A stretch of 64,000 nucleotides of DNA from contig CAIZPP010000091.1 in the NCBI GenBank assembly GCA_903934875.1, positions 1-64,000 of the forward strand, in the 5' to 3' direction. Numbering within the stretch: position 1 is the first letter of the stretch; each line of letters begins with the position of its first letter. The notes under the pieces were generated by a model, which saw only the letters and a list, made by a program, of their open reading frames with translations, ran no database searches and was not told the origin of the DNA. Below are positions 1-7,875 of this stretch, piece after piece. The DNA comes from an uncultured Methylococcaceae bacterium. Its GTDB lineage: Bacteria > Pseudomonadota > Gammaproteobacteria > Methylococcales > Methylococcaceae. The translations under genes and the position numbers were made by a program.

Positions 1-1
1 C

Positions 2-100
2 ACATCAGAGCCGAAAGTGGACATTGATGCTTTGGCCGCCAGTTGCGGTGATCCGGCCTTGTGGAACAAGGTCGTGCGAAAGGATCCGGGGGAGAATTAG
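2..100 (+). CDS. C-terminal end of an unidentified protein (5' end outside window)
   Basis: An open frame enters from the left edge and ends at a TAG at 98-100, giving about 32 residues that finish in a Trp-rich, charged tail (ALWNKVVRKDPGEN). No start codon is needed because the gene begins upstream of the window. It converges on, and overlaps by 3 bp, the stop of the caspase-like gene on the other strand. The composition looks like real protein, but the piece is too short to assign a family. It could be a chance open frame. Confidence 0.4.
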   Translation, partial: TSEPKVDIDALAASCGDPALWNKVVRKDPGEN

Positions 101-765
101 GCTAATTTTACCTTTTCGAGGGGTTGGGTAAAAACAGCCTGTTTGGTGAACGTGCCGTTGCGGCCCTTGCCGTCTTCGGCGGTCTGCCCCGGCGCGGTGG
201 CGAAGGCGATGATGGGGCCGGAGCCTACGCCCATCTGCGCCAAGCCACCGACAGAAGAGCGGAAGCTGCGCAATGGCGAATCGCGGCAGGCATCCAACAG
301 CACCACGCCCACCCGCGCCCCAGACTCCTCGATATCGCCTAACGCGATATTGGCATCATAAGCCCGGCTTTTCACCTCCGCCTTGCTGGCGATGGACGCA
401 CCGATGGGCACCAGATAATTGATGCCGTCCACTTGCAAGCCGTGACCAGAGTAATAAAACAGAGCCACGCTCTCCTTGTCCAAATATCTAGCAAACTCGC
501 GCACGGCATCGTCCATTTGCGCCAAGTTGGCGTTTTCCCGGTAAACCACCCTGAAACCCAAACTTTCCAGCGCCGATTTCATGTCACGGGCATCGTTCAG
601 CGGGTTTCTCAGCGGCTTGTCGGCATAGTCTTTGTTGCCGATCACCAAGGCCACGCGCTGTTCATTCAGCGGCCGCGCCAAGCCCTTGTCCACCGCCCAC
701 GCACTAGGGGCCAACAAGGCAAAGCATAAAGCGATGCTGAGGCAGTTTATCCGGCTGAGTTTCAT
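97..765 (-). CDS. Secreted caspase-like (peptidase C14) protein, C-terminally short
   Basis: This is a caspase-fold cysteine peptidase, probably periplasmic or secreted. An N-terminal signal peptide (about residues 1-24, ending ...SAWA) precedes the p20-like domain, which starts at RVALVIGNKDYAD. The catalytic dyad is visible: His in YYSGHG and Cys in LLDACRDSP. Family members normally continue 30-40 residues past the GRNG.FTK segment (a VFK.VR block and a terminal beta strand). Here the frame runs only 14 more residues to QPLEKVKLA and stops, so the C-terminal part is missing or frameshifted. The ATG lies directly next to the stop of the NamZ-family gene (no spacer), so the two are probably co-transcribed and translationally coupled. 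The substrate is unknown; bacterial homologues cleave after Arg/Lys or Asp. The family call is firm; activity is uncertain because of the short C-terminus. Confidence 0.85.
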   Translation of the reverse strand: MKLSRINCLSIALCFALLAPSAWAVDKGLARPLNEQRVALVIGNKDYADKPLRNPLNDARDMKSALESLGFRVVYRENANLAQMDDAVREFARYLDKESVALFYYSGHGLQVDGINYLVPIGASIASKAEVKSRAYDANIALGDIEESGARVGVVLLDACRDSPLRSFRSSVGGLAQMGVGSGPIIAFATAPGQTAEDGKGRNGTFTKQAVFTQPLEKVKLA

Positions 766-1986
766 CTAAAAAACGCTGTAGGGATGATACAACAACACCT
801 CTTTGCATTCCTCCCGCCACGACACTTCGTCCGGGATGGCAACAGCATCCAAGTCGCCCGGCGCGGCTTCGGCATCATCCACCCAGTTGCGCAAAATTTC
901 GCTGCCGTTGATGAGGTCGATGGCGAGGCGGCCGTGTTCGTATTCATACGGGAAATCGCGCCACAGCGGGTAGTCTGGCATGAGTGTGCGGATGGCCTTG
1001 AAGGCCACGGCTTGCAGCCGCCACGGCAGGAAGGCGGCGTGGTCATAAGCCGGGTCGTCCACATGGATTTGCACCCCGGAACAGAGTTGGCCTGTGTGTT
1101 TGTGGAACGTGGGTTCGAACCAGCAGGTCCGCAAGTGGCAGCCATTAAGCCATTGCGGTGCCAGGCGGCGCATTTCGGCGACTAGCCGGTCCGCGTCCAA
1201 ATCGGGCGCGCCGAACAATTCCAAAGGCCGCGTGGTGCCCCTGCCCTCCGACAGGGTGGTCCCTTCGAGCATGACGGTGCCGGCGTAGCAACGCGCCATC
1301 CACAGATTGGGCGCGTTCGGGCTGGGGTTGACCCAGGAGCGCAGTCCCAAGGGCCAGCCATAACCAGGCGCTTGCGCGGGTTCCCACCCGTCCATGCTGA
1401 CGACCTGGCAGTCGACATCAAGACGCAATGTCGCCACAAACCATCGCGCCAGCTCGCCCAAGGTAAGGCCATGCCGCATGGGCAGGCTCCCTGCGCCGAC
1501 GAAACTCTCCCAGCCTTCACGCAGGCGCAAGCCTTCGACCGGACGGCCCGCCGGATTGGGCCGGTCAAGAACCCAGACGGATTTGCCAAGCTTCGCGGCT
1601 TCTTCCAGCACATAGCGCAGTGTCGTGACGAAGGTGTAGATGCGGCATCCCAAATCCTGCAAATCCACCAGCAGCACGTCGAAGCTGTCCATCATGGCGG
1701 GCGTGGGGCGGCGGACTTCGCCATACAGGCTGAACACCGGAATGCCGTGGACCGGATCGGTAAAATCTGTTGACTCGACCATGTTGTCCTGCTTGTCGCC
1801 GCGCAGCCCGTGCTGCGGTCCGAACGCGGCGGTGAGTTCGATGCCTGCGGTCGCGGCCAGCGCGTCCAGCGTATGGACGAGCCGCGAGGTGACCGAGGCC
1901 GGATGGGCAAGCAGGGCGACGCGCCGGCCGGCCAGAGGTTTGCGCAGCGCGGGGTTTTCAAGCAAATTGTCAATGCCAAATTTCAT
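766..1986 (-). CDS. NamZ-family exo-beta-N-acetylmuramidase (DUF1343)
   Basis: This gene encodes an enzyme of the DUF1343/NamZ family, which removes terminal N-acetylmuramic acid from peptidoglycan fragments during cell-wall turnover. Recognisable blocks are FGPQHGLRGDKQDNMVES, VDLQDLGCRIYTF (acidic residues of the Rossmann-like lobe), WVLDRPNPAGR and EGTTLSEGRGT, in family order. The length of about 407 residues is normal. I prefer the ATG at 1984-1986 (MKFGIDNLL), which matches family N-termini. A longer frame from 2010 would add residues encoded by a repeat end (MLKTLYTP). The last residues YSVF and the stop are encoded by another repeat end, so the native C-terminus may have been altered. 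No signal peptide is seen. It is followed with no gap by the caspase-like gene. Confidence 0.88.
   Translation of the reverse strand: MKFGIDNLLENPALRKPLAGRRVALLAHPASVTSRLVHTLDALAATAGIELTAAFGPQHGLRGDKQDNMVESTDFTDPVHGIPVFSLYGEVRRPTPAMMDSFDVLLVDLQDLGCRIYTFVTTLRYVLEEAAKLGKSVWVLDRPNPAGRPVEGLRLREGWESFVGAGSLPMRHGLTLGELARWFVATLRLDVDCQVVSMDGWEPAQAPGYGWPLGLRSWVNPSPNAPNLWMARCYAGTVMLEGTTLSEGRGTTRPLELFGAPDLDADRLVAEMRRLAPQWLNGCHLRTCWFEPTFHKHTGQLCSGVQIHVDDPAYDHAAFLPWRLQAVAFKAIRTLMPDYPLWRDFPYEYEHGRLAIDLINGSEILRNWVDDAEAAPGDLDAVAIPDEVSWREECKEVLLYHPYSVF
768..780. repeat. Solo terminus of the TACAGCGTTTTT repeat family
   Basis: AAAAAACGCTGTA matches exactly the terminal inverted repeat of the 122-bp family. Read on the minus strand it encodes the final YSVF and TAG stop of the NamZ-family gene. 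No second terminus or interior is present, so it is a deletion remnant or a coincidental match. Confidence 0.5.
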
Positions 1987-1993
1987 AGGGGTA

Positions 1994-2013
1994 TACAGCG
2001 TTTTCAACATCAA
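1994..2013 (-). repeat. Solo terminus of the repeat family upstream of the NamZ gene
   Basis: TACAGCGTTTTCAACATCAA is the same 20 bp that ends the subtype B copy at 35985. It is interrupted after ATCAA by the unrelated segment that starts at 2014. In the minus strand it gives an ATGTTG overlapping a possible start of the NamZ gene. Confidence 0.75.
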
Positions 2014-2168
2014 ATTAGGTAGATTCTTCAGCTATTCCGATTCCGGCATGGACCGCCTGAGTCCAGATAGCAGGGATGCCAAAAGCCCCGCCGTCCATGC
2101 AGCCTAGGCTCCGGCGATCCATGCCGGAACGACGGCGTTTTGGGTTTTTCTGAAACATCTTCCTAATC
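2014..2168. repeat. Second repeat type (C), imperfect inverted repeat with CCGGCATGGA core
   Basis: The segment begins ATTAGGTAGATTCTTCAG and ends with an inverted partner near 2150-2168 (reverse complement ATTAGGAAGATGTTTCAG). Inside are two inverted CCGGCATGGAYCGCC boxes around 2043 and 2120. The first 60 bp recur at 36154-36215 with few differences. It separates a solo subtype B terminus from the intact subtype A copy at 2220, so it may have inserted into an older element. No coding capacity is seen in this 340-bp gap. Confidence 0.6.
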
Positions 2169-2219
2169 TGGATGGCCTGTGTGTTAATACATCGCAAGAA
2201 GTCCATGTTTGTATTTATG

Positions 2220-2341
2220 TACAGCATTTTTATCTTAACAAAGGATAATAATAAAGGATGCCCAATCAAACCATCTTGTGTGTATGTGCCTTACAAAATG
2301 ATATAACCTAAAAGTAACTCTTTGATGTTAAAAATGCTGTA
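2220..2341 (-). repeat. Intergenic repeat, subtype A, full-length 122 bp
   Basis: The copy starts TACAGCATTTTTATCTTAAC and ends TTTGATGTTAAAAATGCTGTA, giving terminal inverted repeats of about 12 bp bounded by TA. The interior carries the subtype A landmarks: an AATAATAAAGGA tract, AATCAAACCATC and AAAATGATATAAC. Its right end covers the last codons and stop of the DOMON-like gene (LQHF then TAA). Confidence 0.9.
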
Positions 2342-2903
2342 GTTGGGAAAAAGATGCCGGCCCAAGGCCAAACTCGAAAGCGAAACTGTCAGGGTGGTGG
2401 AAATCCGGCTTGCCTTTAGCATGTGCGTAGGCCCAATACGAAACACCGCCGTGCCTGTCTTGAATGACCGCCGACAGCCCTAAAAGCAGGCAGCCACCCT
2501 TATCCGGCATGGGCCAAGGGTCTAGGTTAAGCAACGCCTCCAAGTCGAACCGGTGCGCGTCGCGGTAGGTGGCAATTTGAACCGGCTCGATGTTTTCCAG
2601 CACCGCCATGCCCTGCCGGTAGGCAGTGAAGCGATAGGCTGCCCAGGCCGCCGACGGTGCGAAATTGAACTCGCAATATTCATCCCCCTGCCCTTTGATA
2701 AAAGCCTCAAAGCAGGTGTTTTGCCAAAGCCCGTCGGCCCGCTGCGGGAGGCCGGGTTGCGCGATGGAAAGGGCGTCGATGTCGCCCTCAACCCGGTATT
2801 CCAGCGCAAGCCCGCCCGTGCGTTCGCGCACCCCCACGGCAAAGCGGCGGACGGGGCCGCAGGGCGTGGCCGGATGGCAGGCCAAAACGGCGCACCGTTT
2901 CAA
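2328..2903 (-). CDS. DOMON-like domain protein
   Basis: This gene encodes a protein of about 191 residues of the DOMON_DOH-like type, a beta-sandwich fold related to heme/sugar-binding DOMON domains. Family marks are the N-terminal CHPATPCGPVR, the WQNTCFEAFI and YCEFNFAPS.AWAAYRF blocks, and the C-terminal YWAYAH..GKPDFHHPDSF. No signal peptide or membrane span is seen. The open frame extends to 2945, but that start is a TTG inside manC. The TTG at 2901-2903 follows the manC stop by 10 nt, has a weak GAG upstream and keeps the conserved N-terminus, so I chose it. The reading frame ends inside a repeat element. The function of these proteins is not defined. Confidence 0.75.
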   Translation of the reverse strand: MKRCAVLACHPATPCGPVRRFAVGVRERTGGLALEYRVEGDIDALSIAQPGLPQRADGLWQNTCFEAFIKGQGDEYCEFNFAPSAAWAAYRFTAYRQGMAVLENIEPVQIATYRDAHRFDLEALLNLDPWPMPDKGGCLLLGLSAVIQDRHGGVSYWAYAHAKGKPDFHHPDSFAFEFGLGPASFSQLQHF

Positions 2904-2913
2904 GCTATTTTGC

Positions 2914-4377
2914 TCAGGATTCGATGCGCTGGTATTGGTCTTCAAAGCGGATGATGTCGTCTTCGCCTAGATAGCTTCCCGACTGGACCTCGATGATTTC
3001 CAATGGGATGACCCCAGGGTTTTCAAGCCGGTGCTGGACCCCTAAGGGAATGAAGGTGGATTCGTTCTCGCCCAGTAAGAAGGCCTCATCACCCCGGACC
3101 ACCTTGGCCGTGCCGCGGACCACGGTCCAATGTTCGGCGCGGTGGTGATGGAGTTGCCTGGAAAGGGTCGCGCCAGGCTTCACCGTCAGCCGCTTGACTT
3201 GGTAACGCTCGCCTTGGTCGATGCTTTCGAAATCGCCCCACGGCCTGTGGACCTTGGCATGGAAAATATGCTCCTTGCGGGAGGAAAGCCTGAGGTGGTC
3301 GGTGATGGCCTTCACATCCTGGGCCCTGTCTTTGTGGACCACCAACACCGCATCGGTGGTCTCGATGACGATCAGGTCGGTCACGCCCACGGCGGCCAAA
3401 AAGCGGTGTTGCGAGTAGAGCAGCGAATTGAGCGTGTCCTTGGCGAAAACGTCCCCCACTGACACGTTGCCGTTCGCATCACGGGGGCTGACTTCGCCCA
3501 AGGCCGACCAGGACCCCAAGTCAGACCAGCCGACATCCAGCGAGTATACGATGGACGTGACGGACTTAGGCCCGTCGACGAGCTTTTCCATGACCGCATA
3601 ATCAATGGAGTCGCTGGGGCAAGCGGCAAAGTCAGATTTTCTGACCCTGATGAAGTTCCCGTCGCGCTTGGCCTGGGCAAACGCATTCCGGCAAGCCCCG
3701 GCTATGTCGCTCCGATACAGGCTAATCTGTTCCAACCAAACCGAGGCACGCAGGACGAACAGGCCGCTGTTCCACAGGTACTGGCCCGAAGACAGGTATG
3801 CAATCGCAGTGACCGCGTCGGGTTTTTCCACGAACCCGTCAAGCAGGAAGGATTCGTCACCCAAGTCTTCTCCCTTGCGGATATAACCGTATCCGGTCTC
3901 AGGCTTGGCCGGCACGATGCCGAAAGTCACCACCCCCCCTTCTACCGCCTTCAAGGTCGCTGACATCAAGCGTTTGCGAAATTTTGCCACGTCTTCGATA
4001 TGGTGATCCGATGGCATCACCACCAGCACAGGATCCTCGCCGTTGGCAGTTGCCTGGAGCGCAGCCAGCGTCAAAGCGGGGGCCGTGTTTCTACCGATCG
4101 GCTCCAGGATGATGGCGCATTCGTCGAAACCCAATTGCCGAAGCTGTTCGGCCACAAGGAATCGATGCAACTCGTTACAGACAACCACCGGATTTTTCAA
4201 TTCCACACGGGTGGGATCAGTCTGCATATCCTCAACGCGGGAAACAGTCTCTTGCAATAAGGTTTTATCCCCGGTGAAGGACATAAACTGCTTTGGATAG
4301 GCTTCCCGCGAGAAAGGCCATAACCGTGTGCCGGAGCCACCTGACAAAATAATGGGTTGGATAACAGTTTTCATCAT
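2914..4377 (-). CDS. manC: Mannose-1-phosphate guanylyltransferase / mannose-6-phosphate isomerase
   Basis: This bifunctional ManC/AlgA/CpsB-type enzyme interconverts fructose-6-P and mannose-6-P and makes GDP-mannose from mannose-1-P. The N-terminal nucleotidyltransferase carries LSGGSGTRLWP and the following PKQF, then GFVEKP in mid-protein. The C-terminal cupin-type isomerase shows RPWGDFESI and the metal-binding QLHHHRAEHW. At 487 residues it is full length. The start is MMKT, with the second ATG 3 nt later equally possible. The enzyme would feed mannose or derived sugars to the EPS cluster further right and to the polyprenyl-phosphate mannose synthase-like gene at 6738. A phosphomannomutase is not in the window. 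Confidence 0.95.
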   Translation of the reverse strand: MMKTVIQPIILSGGSGTRLWPFSREAYPKQFMSFTGDKTLLQETVSRVEDMQTDPTRVELKNPVVVCNELHRFLVAEQLRQLGFDECAIILEPIGRNTAPALTLAALQATANGEDPVLVVMPSDHHIEDVAKFRKRLMSATLKAVEGGVVTFGIVPAKPETGYGYIRKGEDLGDESFLLDGFVEKPDAVTAIAYLSSGQYLWNSGLFVLRASVWLEQISLYRSDIAGACRNAFAQAKRDGNFIRVRKSDFAACPSDSIDYAVMEKLVDGPKSVTSIVYSLDVGWSDLGSWSALGEVSPRDANGNVSVGDVFAKDTLNSLLYSQHRFLAAVGVTDLIVIETTDAVLVVHKDRAQDVKAITDHLRLSSRKEHIFHAKVHRPWGDFESIDQGERYQVKRLTVKPGATLSRQLHHHRAEHWTVVRGTAKVVRGDEAFLLGENESTFIPLGVQHRLENPGVIPLEIIEVQSGSYLGEDDIIRFEDQYQRIES

Positions 4378-4410
4378 GGATGGAATACTTTAGAGAAATA
4401 TAAAAAATAA

Positions 4411-4510
4411 GGCTTAACCGTTCGTCCCGAGCCTGTCGAAGGATGGACGGTTAAGCCGTTCATCCTTCGACCCTTCGACAAGCTCAGGGCTCACCCCGAA
4501 CGGCTTAACC
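4411..4510. repeat. REP-like palindrome
   Basis: About 100 bp form an imperfect inverted repeat. GGCTTAACCGTTCG at the left pairs with CGAACGGCTTAACC at the right, and the arms carry the widespread proteobacterial motif CCTTCGACAAGCTCAGGG with its inverted partner CCTGTCGAAGG. It lies between gmhA and manC and could form a strong hairpin in the transcript. Confidence 0.8.
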
Positions 4511-4530
4511 ACCTACCAGCCGAAAAGTTA

Positions 4531-4550
4531 AAATATATGGTCACCTACTT
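4531..4550 (+). repeat. 20-bp box shared with the NRPS leader
   Basis: AAATATATGGTCACCTACTT is repeated with one mismatch at 38898-38917, just before the first NRPS gene. The preceding A-rich bases (GAAAAGTTA versus GAAAAATTA) are also similar. Here it lies just past the 3' end of the gmhA-like gene. The role is unknown; it could be a shared regulatory site or a remnant of a duplicated leader. Confidence 0.45.
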
Positions 4551-4566
4551 AATCTTGCCGGCAATG

Positions 4567-5175
4567 TCATCCCGCTTGGGAATGGATAGCCGGGGCCGTC
4601 AGGGGAAAAATGGTCCGCTCAATGATGCCGCACAAAATGTGACCCAGAACAATGTGCCCCTCCTGTATTTTGGGCGTTTCCCGCGACGGTACCCTGATAC
4701 AGAGGTCACAACAATCCAGCATCTTGCCGCCAGACTCCCCGGTAAAACCGACAGTGACCAGTCCTTTGCCGCGCGCCTCGGCCAGGGCCACCAGTATGTT
4801 GGGCGACTGCCCGGAAGTGGACAGTCCTACGAATACATCCCCTTTAACGCCCACTGCCTGGATCTGCCGCCCAAACAAATGCTCAAACCCATAATCGTTG
4901 CCGATGGCAGTCATAACCGAACTGTCGGTGGCAAGTGAAAAGGCCGGCAAGCCCGGCCTATCGAAGGCGAACCGGCTAACGATCTCCCCCGCCAAATGCT
5001 GCGCGTCCGCCGCGCTTCCTCCATTGCCCGCGAACAAAACCTTCCCCCCCGAACGGATGGCGTTCACACAACAATGAGCGGCCTTCTCAAGCTCGGCCAT
5101 CAATAAATCGTCCTGCGACAATCTGGAAAGCAATCCTGCACTCTTGGCAATTTCTTCTTTGATATACGATTTCAA
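4567..5175 (-). CDS. gmhA: SIS-domain sedoheptulose-7-phosphate isomerase (GmhA/DiaA type)
   Basis: This gene encodes a single SIS-domain protein of about 203 residues. GmhA converts sedoheptulose-7-P to D-glycero-manno-heptose-7-P, the first step of LPS core heptose or EPS heptose supply; the DiaA paralogue binds DnaA. Visible motifs are LFAGNGGSAADAQHLAGE, LSTSGQSPN and the metal-site region IQEGHIVLGHIL near the C-terminus. The last block has the Glu/His pattern expected of the catalytic isomerase. The open frame starts at a TTG at 5256, but the family N-terminus begins at LKSYIKEEI, so I chose the TTG at 5173-5175. The context (ManC, EPS genes) favours sugar metabolism. The paralogue choice is not certain. 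Confidence 0.85.
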   Translation of the reverse strand: MKSYIKEEIAKSAGLLSRLSQDDLLMAELEKAAHCCVNAIRSGGKVLFAGNGGSAADAQHLAGEIVSRFAFDRPGLPAFSLATDSSVMTAIGNDYGFEHLFGRQIQAVGVKGDVFVGLSTSGQSPNILVALAEARGKGLVTVGFTGESGGKMLDCCDLCIRVPSRETPKIQEGHIVLGHILCGIIERTIFPLTAPAIHSQAG

Positions 5176-5283
5176 GCTACTATCTACCCTTAGTGTGCCG
5201 TGTCTTGTGAAATGGCCGCCAGGCTGCGTCGCGATAACAATGCAAAGCTGTCCCAAGGCCCGCTAAACGCGTATTGTATCGCA

Positions 5284-5304
5284 TTTGATGTTGAAAACGC
5301 TGTA
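5284..5304 (+). repeat. Solo right terminus of the repeat family
   Basis: TTTGATGTTGAAAACGCTGTA is identical to the right end of the copy at 26723 and close to that of subtype B. No matching left end is visible nearby, so this is a remnant upstream of the gmhA-like gene. Confidence 0.7.
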
Positions 5305-5848
5305 TCTGGGAATGCCGTTTTGCAGCAGGTTTAAACGCGAGGCAATCGGTGTCGGAAAAAAACGACATATGCTTTCGCACAGACAGGAACAATATATTTA
5401 TATATATGATTTATAGAATATATGCTGCAGCACCACCGTGTCGCTGCCAGATTGATGGCGAGAAAGCCATCACCGACTTCGGCATTGCGGCCTGTTTTAG
5501 AGCACAGCCTAGCCTACACGCTGCCATAAACGTAGGTTTTTGATTACATGGGCATAGCTTGTGCGTAACTTGTCGAGGTGCGAAGTTTCCAAGATTCCCA
5601 TTAGGCTACTGGGCAGTCGTCCACATAGCGGCGGAGTCCACTCCAACACACATATATATGGCACAATTTGTGATTTATAAACGATGGCGGCTTCATTCAA
5701 TGAGTCGCCATAGAGTTCTTTACTGGGTCTGATAAGGGCAAACCATCCGAAAGGGTGGGACGCAAAGCCTAAACCTAAGTCCGGGTTATTCGGATAGGGT
5801 AGCTTGGTTGCCGGGCATATCACATAGTGTCACACCCCGCCTTGTTAG
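5305..5848. other. Gap of about 540 bp without a convincing gene
   Basis: It contains a very AT-rich tract at 5390-5430 (alternating TATA) that could hold a promoter for either direction. A minus-strand open frame of 104 codons (5509-5823) starts MICPATKLPYPNN. It has no recognisable motif, no clear ribosome-binding site and no operon partner. I treat it as unproven and not as a gene. Confidence 0.5.
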
Positions 5849-5880
5849 ACCTCTTTAAACGTTGTTTCGATTAAAGAGGT
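5849..5880 (+). promoter_or_regulatory. Perfect 10-bp inverted repeat that contains the ribosome-binding site of the STN gene
   Basis: ACCTCTTTAA (5849-5858) and TTAAAGAGGT (5871-5880) are exact reverse complements with a 12-nt loop. The right arm contains AGAGGT, which sits 5 nt before the GTG start at 5886. In RNA the stem would hide the Shine-Dalgarno sequence; as DNA it could be an operator. This is direct sequence evidence for the palindrome. The regulatory role is inferred. Confidence 0.55.
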
Positions 5881-5885
5881 GTCTT

Positions 5886-6665
5886 GTGAATAAGTTTACC
5901 CCCAATATTATGCCAGCCATCGCGATGCTGTTGGCCTTAGGCTTTGGCTCGGCCTACGGCGGCGAAACGCAAAACCGACCGGGCGGAAACCCCGCGCCAA
6001 ACTCCGCGGCATCCGCGGCACAGGAGACGCTTGCCATTGATCTGCGGAACAAGCCCTTGTGCGATGTGATGCGGGAAATCCACATCCGCAGCGGTGCTGA
6101 GGTCAAGTTGCCACAAAATCTGGCCGGTGATGTGATTTCGCGTTCGGCTCAGGGCAGCACATGGCAGATCGTTGTCGAACATTTGCTGGAGGACTACAAT
6201 TACAGGGCCATTTGGGGCAAAGGCGGTCAGCCGATCCAATTGACGGTGTATGGTCGCCATCAAGACGCCGAGGGGCTTGCCTCTGCCCCTGCCCCTGTCG
6301 GCGAGGATTTGTTGGTATATGGGACAAGCTCCGCCCTGCCGCAAAAATTCCAAGGCTTGAATCCAAGTTCGGTAAATCCGGTGTCGCTCCCGGCGGAGCG
6401 GATGAAGGGAATGCAATTCGGCGAGAAACTCAGCCTGACCCTGCCCTGCGGTCAGTTTTCGGTGGTTTACGACAACCGCCTCGAACTAGAAAATGGCGAC
6501 TTTATCTGGGAGGGCTATCTGGAAGACAGCGGCAAGTCTTACCGTGTGATCATCGCCATGGGAAGCAATGGCAATATGGGCCAAGTGTTGACGCCAGACG
6601 CTGTGTACAATCTAGACTCCGCAGAGGGCCGCACTTGGCTGGTCGATACCGGCTATGCGAGCTGA
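5886..6665 (+). CDS. Secreted STN-domain protein with a propeptide-like C-terminal half
   Basis: This gene encodes about 259 residues. I chose the GTG at 5886 because AGAGGT lies 5 nt upstream and MNKFTPNIMPAIAMLLALGFG gives a signal peptide directly; the open frame extends to a TTG at 5862. After a Pro/Ala-rich linker, a secretin/TonB short N-terminal (STN) domain follows: LAIDLRNKPLCDVM, IRSGAEVKL and a VVEHLLEDYNYRAIW segment. The C-terminal half (FSVVYDNRLELENGDFIWEG, then VLTPDAVYNL and TWLVDTG) resembles the propeptide region seen before secreted metallopeptidase domains, but no HExxH peptidase follows. It is the only plus-strand gene in the left 38 kb. It may be a periplasmic or pilus/secretion-associated protein; the function is not known. 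Confidence 0.7.
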   Translation: MNKFTPNIMPAIAMLLALGFGSAYGGETQNRPGGNPAPNSAASAAQETLAIDLRNKPLCDVMREIHIRSGAEVKLPQNLAGDVISRSAQGSTWQIVVEHLLEDYNYRAIWGKGGQPIQLTVYGRHQDAEGLASAPAPVGEDLLVYGTSSALPQKFQGLNPSSVNPVSLPAERMKGMQFGEKLSLTLPCGQFSVVYDNRLELENGDFIWEGYLEDSGKSYRVIIAMGSNGNMGQVLTPDAVYNLDSAEGRTWLVDTGYAS

Positions 6666-6737
6666 ACGGCAAAAGTCTGCTGCCAACTTAAGCGTATATC
6701 CTGCACCAGCTACTCCCATTTCATCTTTAAAATAAAC

Positions 6738-7844
6738 CTAATCATTACCTACTTCTTTGAATGTCCAGTTGGCGTTGATGAAATAGTTAATCAAGGTGGC
6801 AGGAACAATACCGATTAATTGGTGCAACTGGGGTGCCACGTTGGGAAAATAAATCGACAAAGCCACGAAAGTTCCGTAACTCACTCCTAGCGCCAGAAAC
6901 GAGACGATGTTGAACTTTACCCCACGGATTCTCGTGCGGTCCTTTGTTTTGCGCCTACTGAATGTCCAAAAGTTATTCAGCAAGAAGTTTGAAATTATTG
7001 ATATCTCTATCGCAAGGGGCGAGGCAACATATTTATTAATATCTGCCGTCAAAAATATCGTGAAGAACCCTAAGTTGACCACTACGCCCGATGCACCCAC
7101 GACGAGAAATTTGATAAAGGTCTTTAAACTGTGGAAGCGTATCCACCAGGCATTGAGCACAAATTCAATGACATCCTTCATGCCAAGTTTGGATTCCCCT
7201 TCGGTACGGTCAATGAAATCGACTGGTATTTCGACAATTTTAGCCTTAAGCACCACCACTTGATGCAGGAGGGCGATTTGAAAAGCATAGCCCTTCACAC
7301 CCAAATCCGCAAACTCTATATTGCGCAGGACGGATGTGCGTATCGCCCGGAAACCCGCTGTGCAATCGCGAACATGGTATATTCCAGCAAGGTAGCGGGC
7401 CACGATATTGCCAAATCTGGATATTAACTTGCGGCGGGTACCCCATTCTTTCGGTATGCTTCCGCCAGGCACATAACGGCTGCCTATGACAAAATCTGCG
7501 CCTTTGTCGATTTCCGCCATCAGCCTAGGAACGTCCTCCGGTTTGTGGGAAAAATCAGCATCCATTTCAAAAACAACTTCCGCCCCTAAATGTTCCATGG
7601 CATAGGCCATGCCTCTAGTATATGCAACCCCCAGGCCCGCTTTTTGACCCATCAGCAAATGGATGTTATTGAAGCGCGACTGTAATTTCTTGACTTCACC
7701 GGCAGTTCCGTCCGGCGAGTTATCGTCAACAATCAGCACATGCAAATCATGCCTGATTTTTTTAAACTGTTTTTGTAAAGCGTTAATTAGATGTGTTATG
7801 TTTTTACTTTCATTATAAGTTGGAATAATAATTATTGTCCTCAT
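6738..7844 (-). CDS. Polyprenyl-phosphate mannose/glucose synthase with GtrA membrane domain
   Basis: An N-terminal GT2 domain (residues 1-235) of the DPM1 type shows IIIPTYNESKNI, VDDNSPDGT, EMDADFSHKP with the DxD-like acidic residues, and GSRYVPGG. The C-terminal 120 residues form a GtrA-type domain with four predicted membrane helices (FIKFLVVGASGVVVNLGFF onwards, ending INYFINANWTFKE). Such fusions load a sugar from a nucleotide donor onto polyprenyl phosphate at the cytoplasmic face and help to flip it. Together with ManC upstream, mannose is a reasonable but unproven substrate. A GT-C type membrane protein (9198) in the same cluster could use the product. A degenerate repeat end lies just beyond the stop. 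Confidence 0.88.
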   Translation of the reverse strand: MRTIIIIPTYNESKNITHLINALQKQFKKIRHDLHVLIVDDNSPDGTAGEVKKLQSRFNNIHLLMGQKAGLGVAYTRGMAYAMEHLGAEVVFEMDADFSHKPEDVPRLMAEIDKGADFVIGSRYVPGGSIPKEWGTRRKLISRFGNIVARYLAGIYHVRDCTAGFRAIRTSVLRNIEFADLGVKGYAFQIALLHQVVVLKAKIVEIPVDFIDRTEGESKLGMKDVIEFVLNAWWIRFHSLKTFIKFLVVGASGVVVNLGFFTIFLTADINKYVASPLAIEISIISNFLLNNFWTFSRRKTKDRTRIRGVKFNIVSFLALGVSYGTFVALSIYFPNVAPQLHQLIGIVPATLINYFINANWTFKEVGND

Positions 7845-7875
7845 ATCATGTCCTAGGTATTAATATTAATGATCT

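Noticed and set aside
2901-2945. Upstream TTG start for the DOMON-like gene at 2945
   Set aside because: It would overlap manC by 32 bp and add residues outside the conserved N-terminus. The TTG at 2903 fits better.
5509-5823. 104-codon minus-strand frame in the gmhA-STN gap
   Set aside because: No recognisable motif, no ribosome-binding site and no operon partner. Recorded only in the gap entry.
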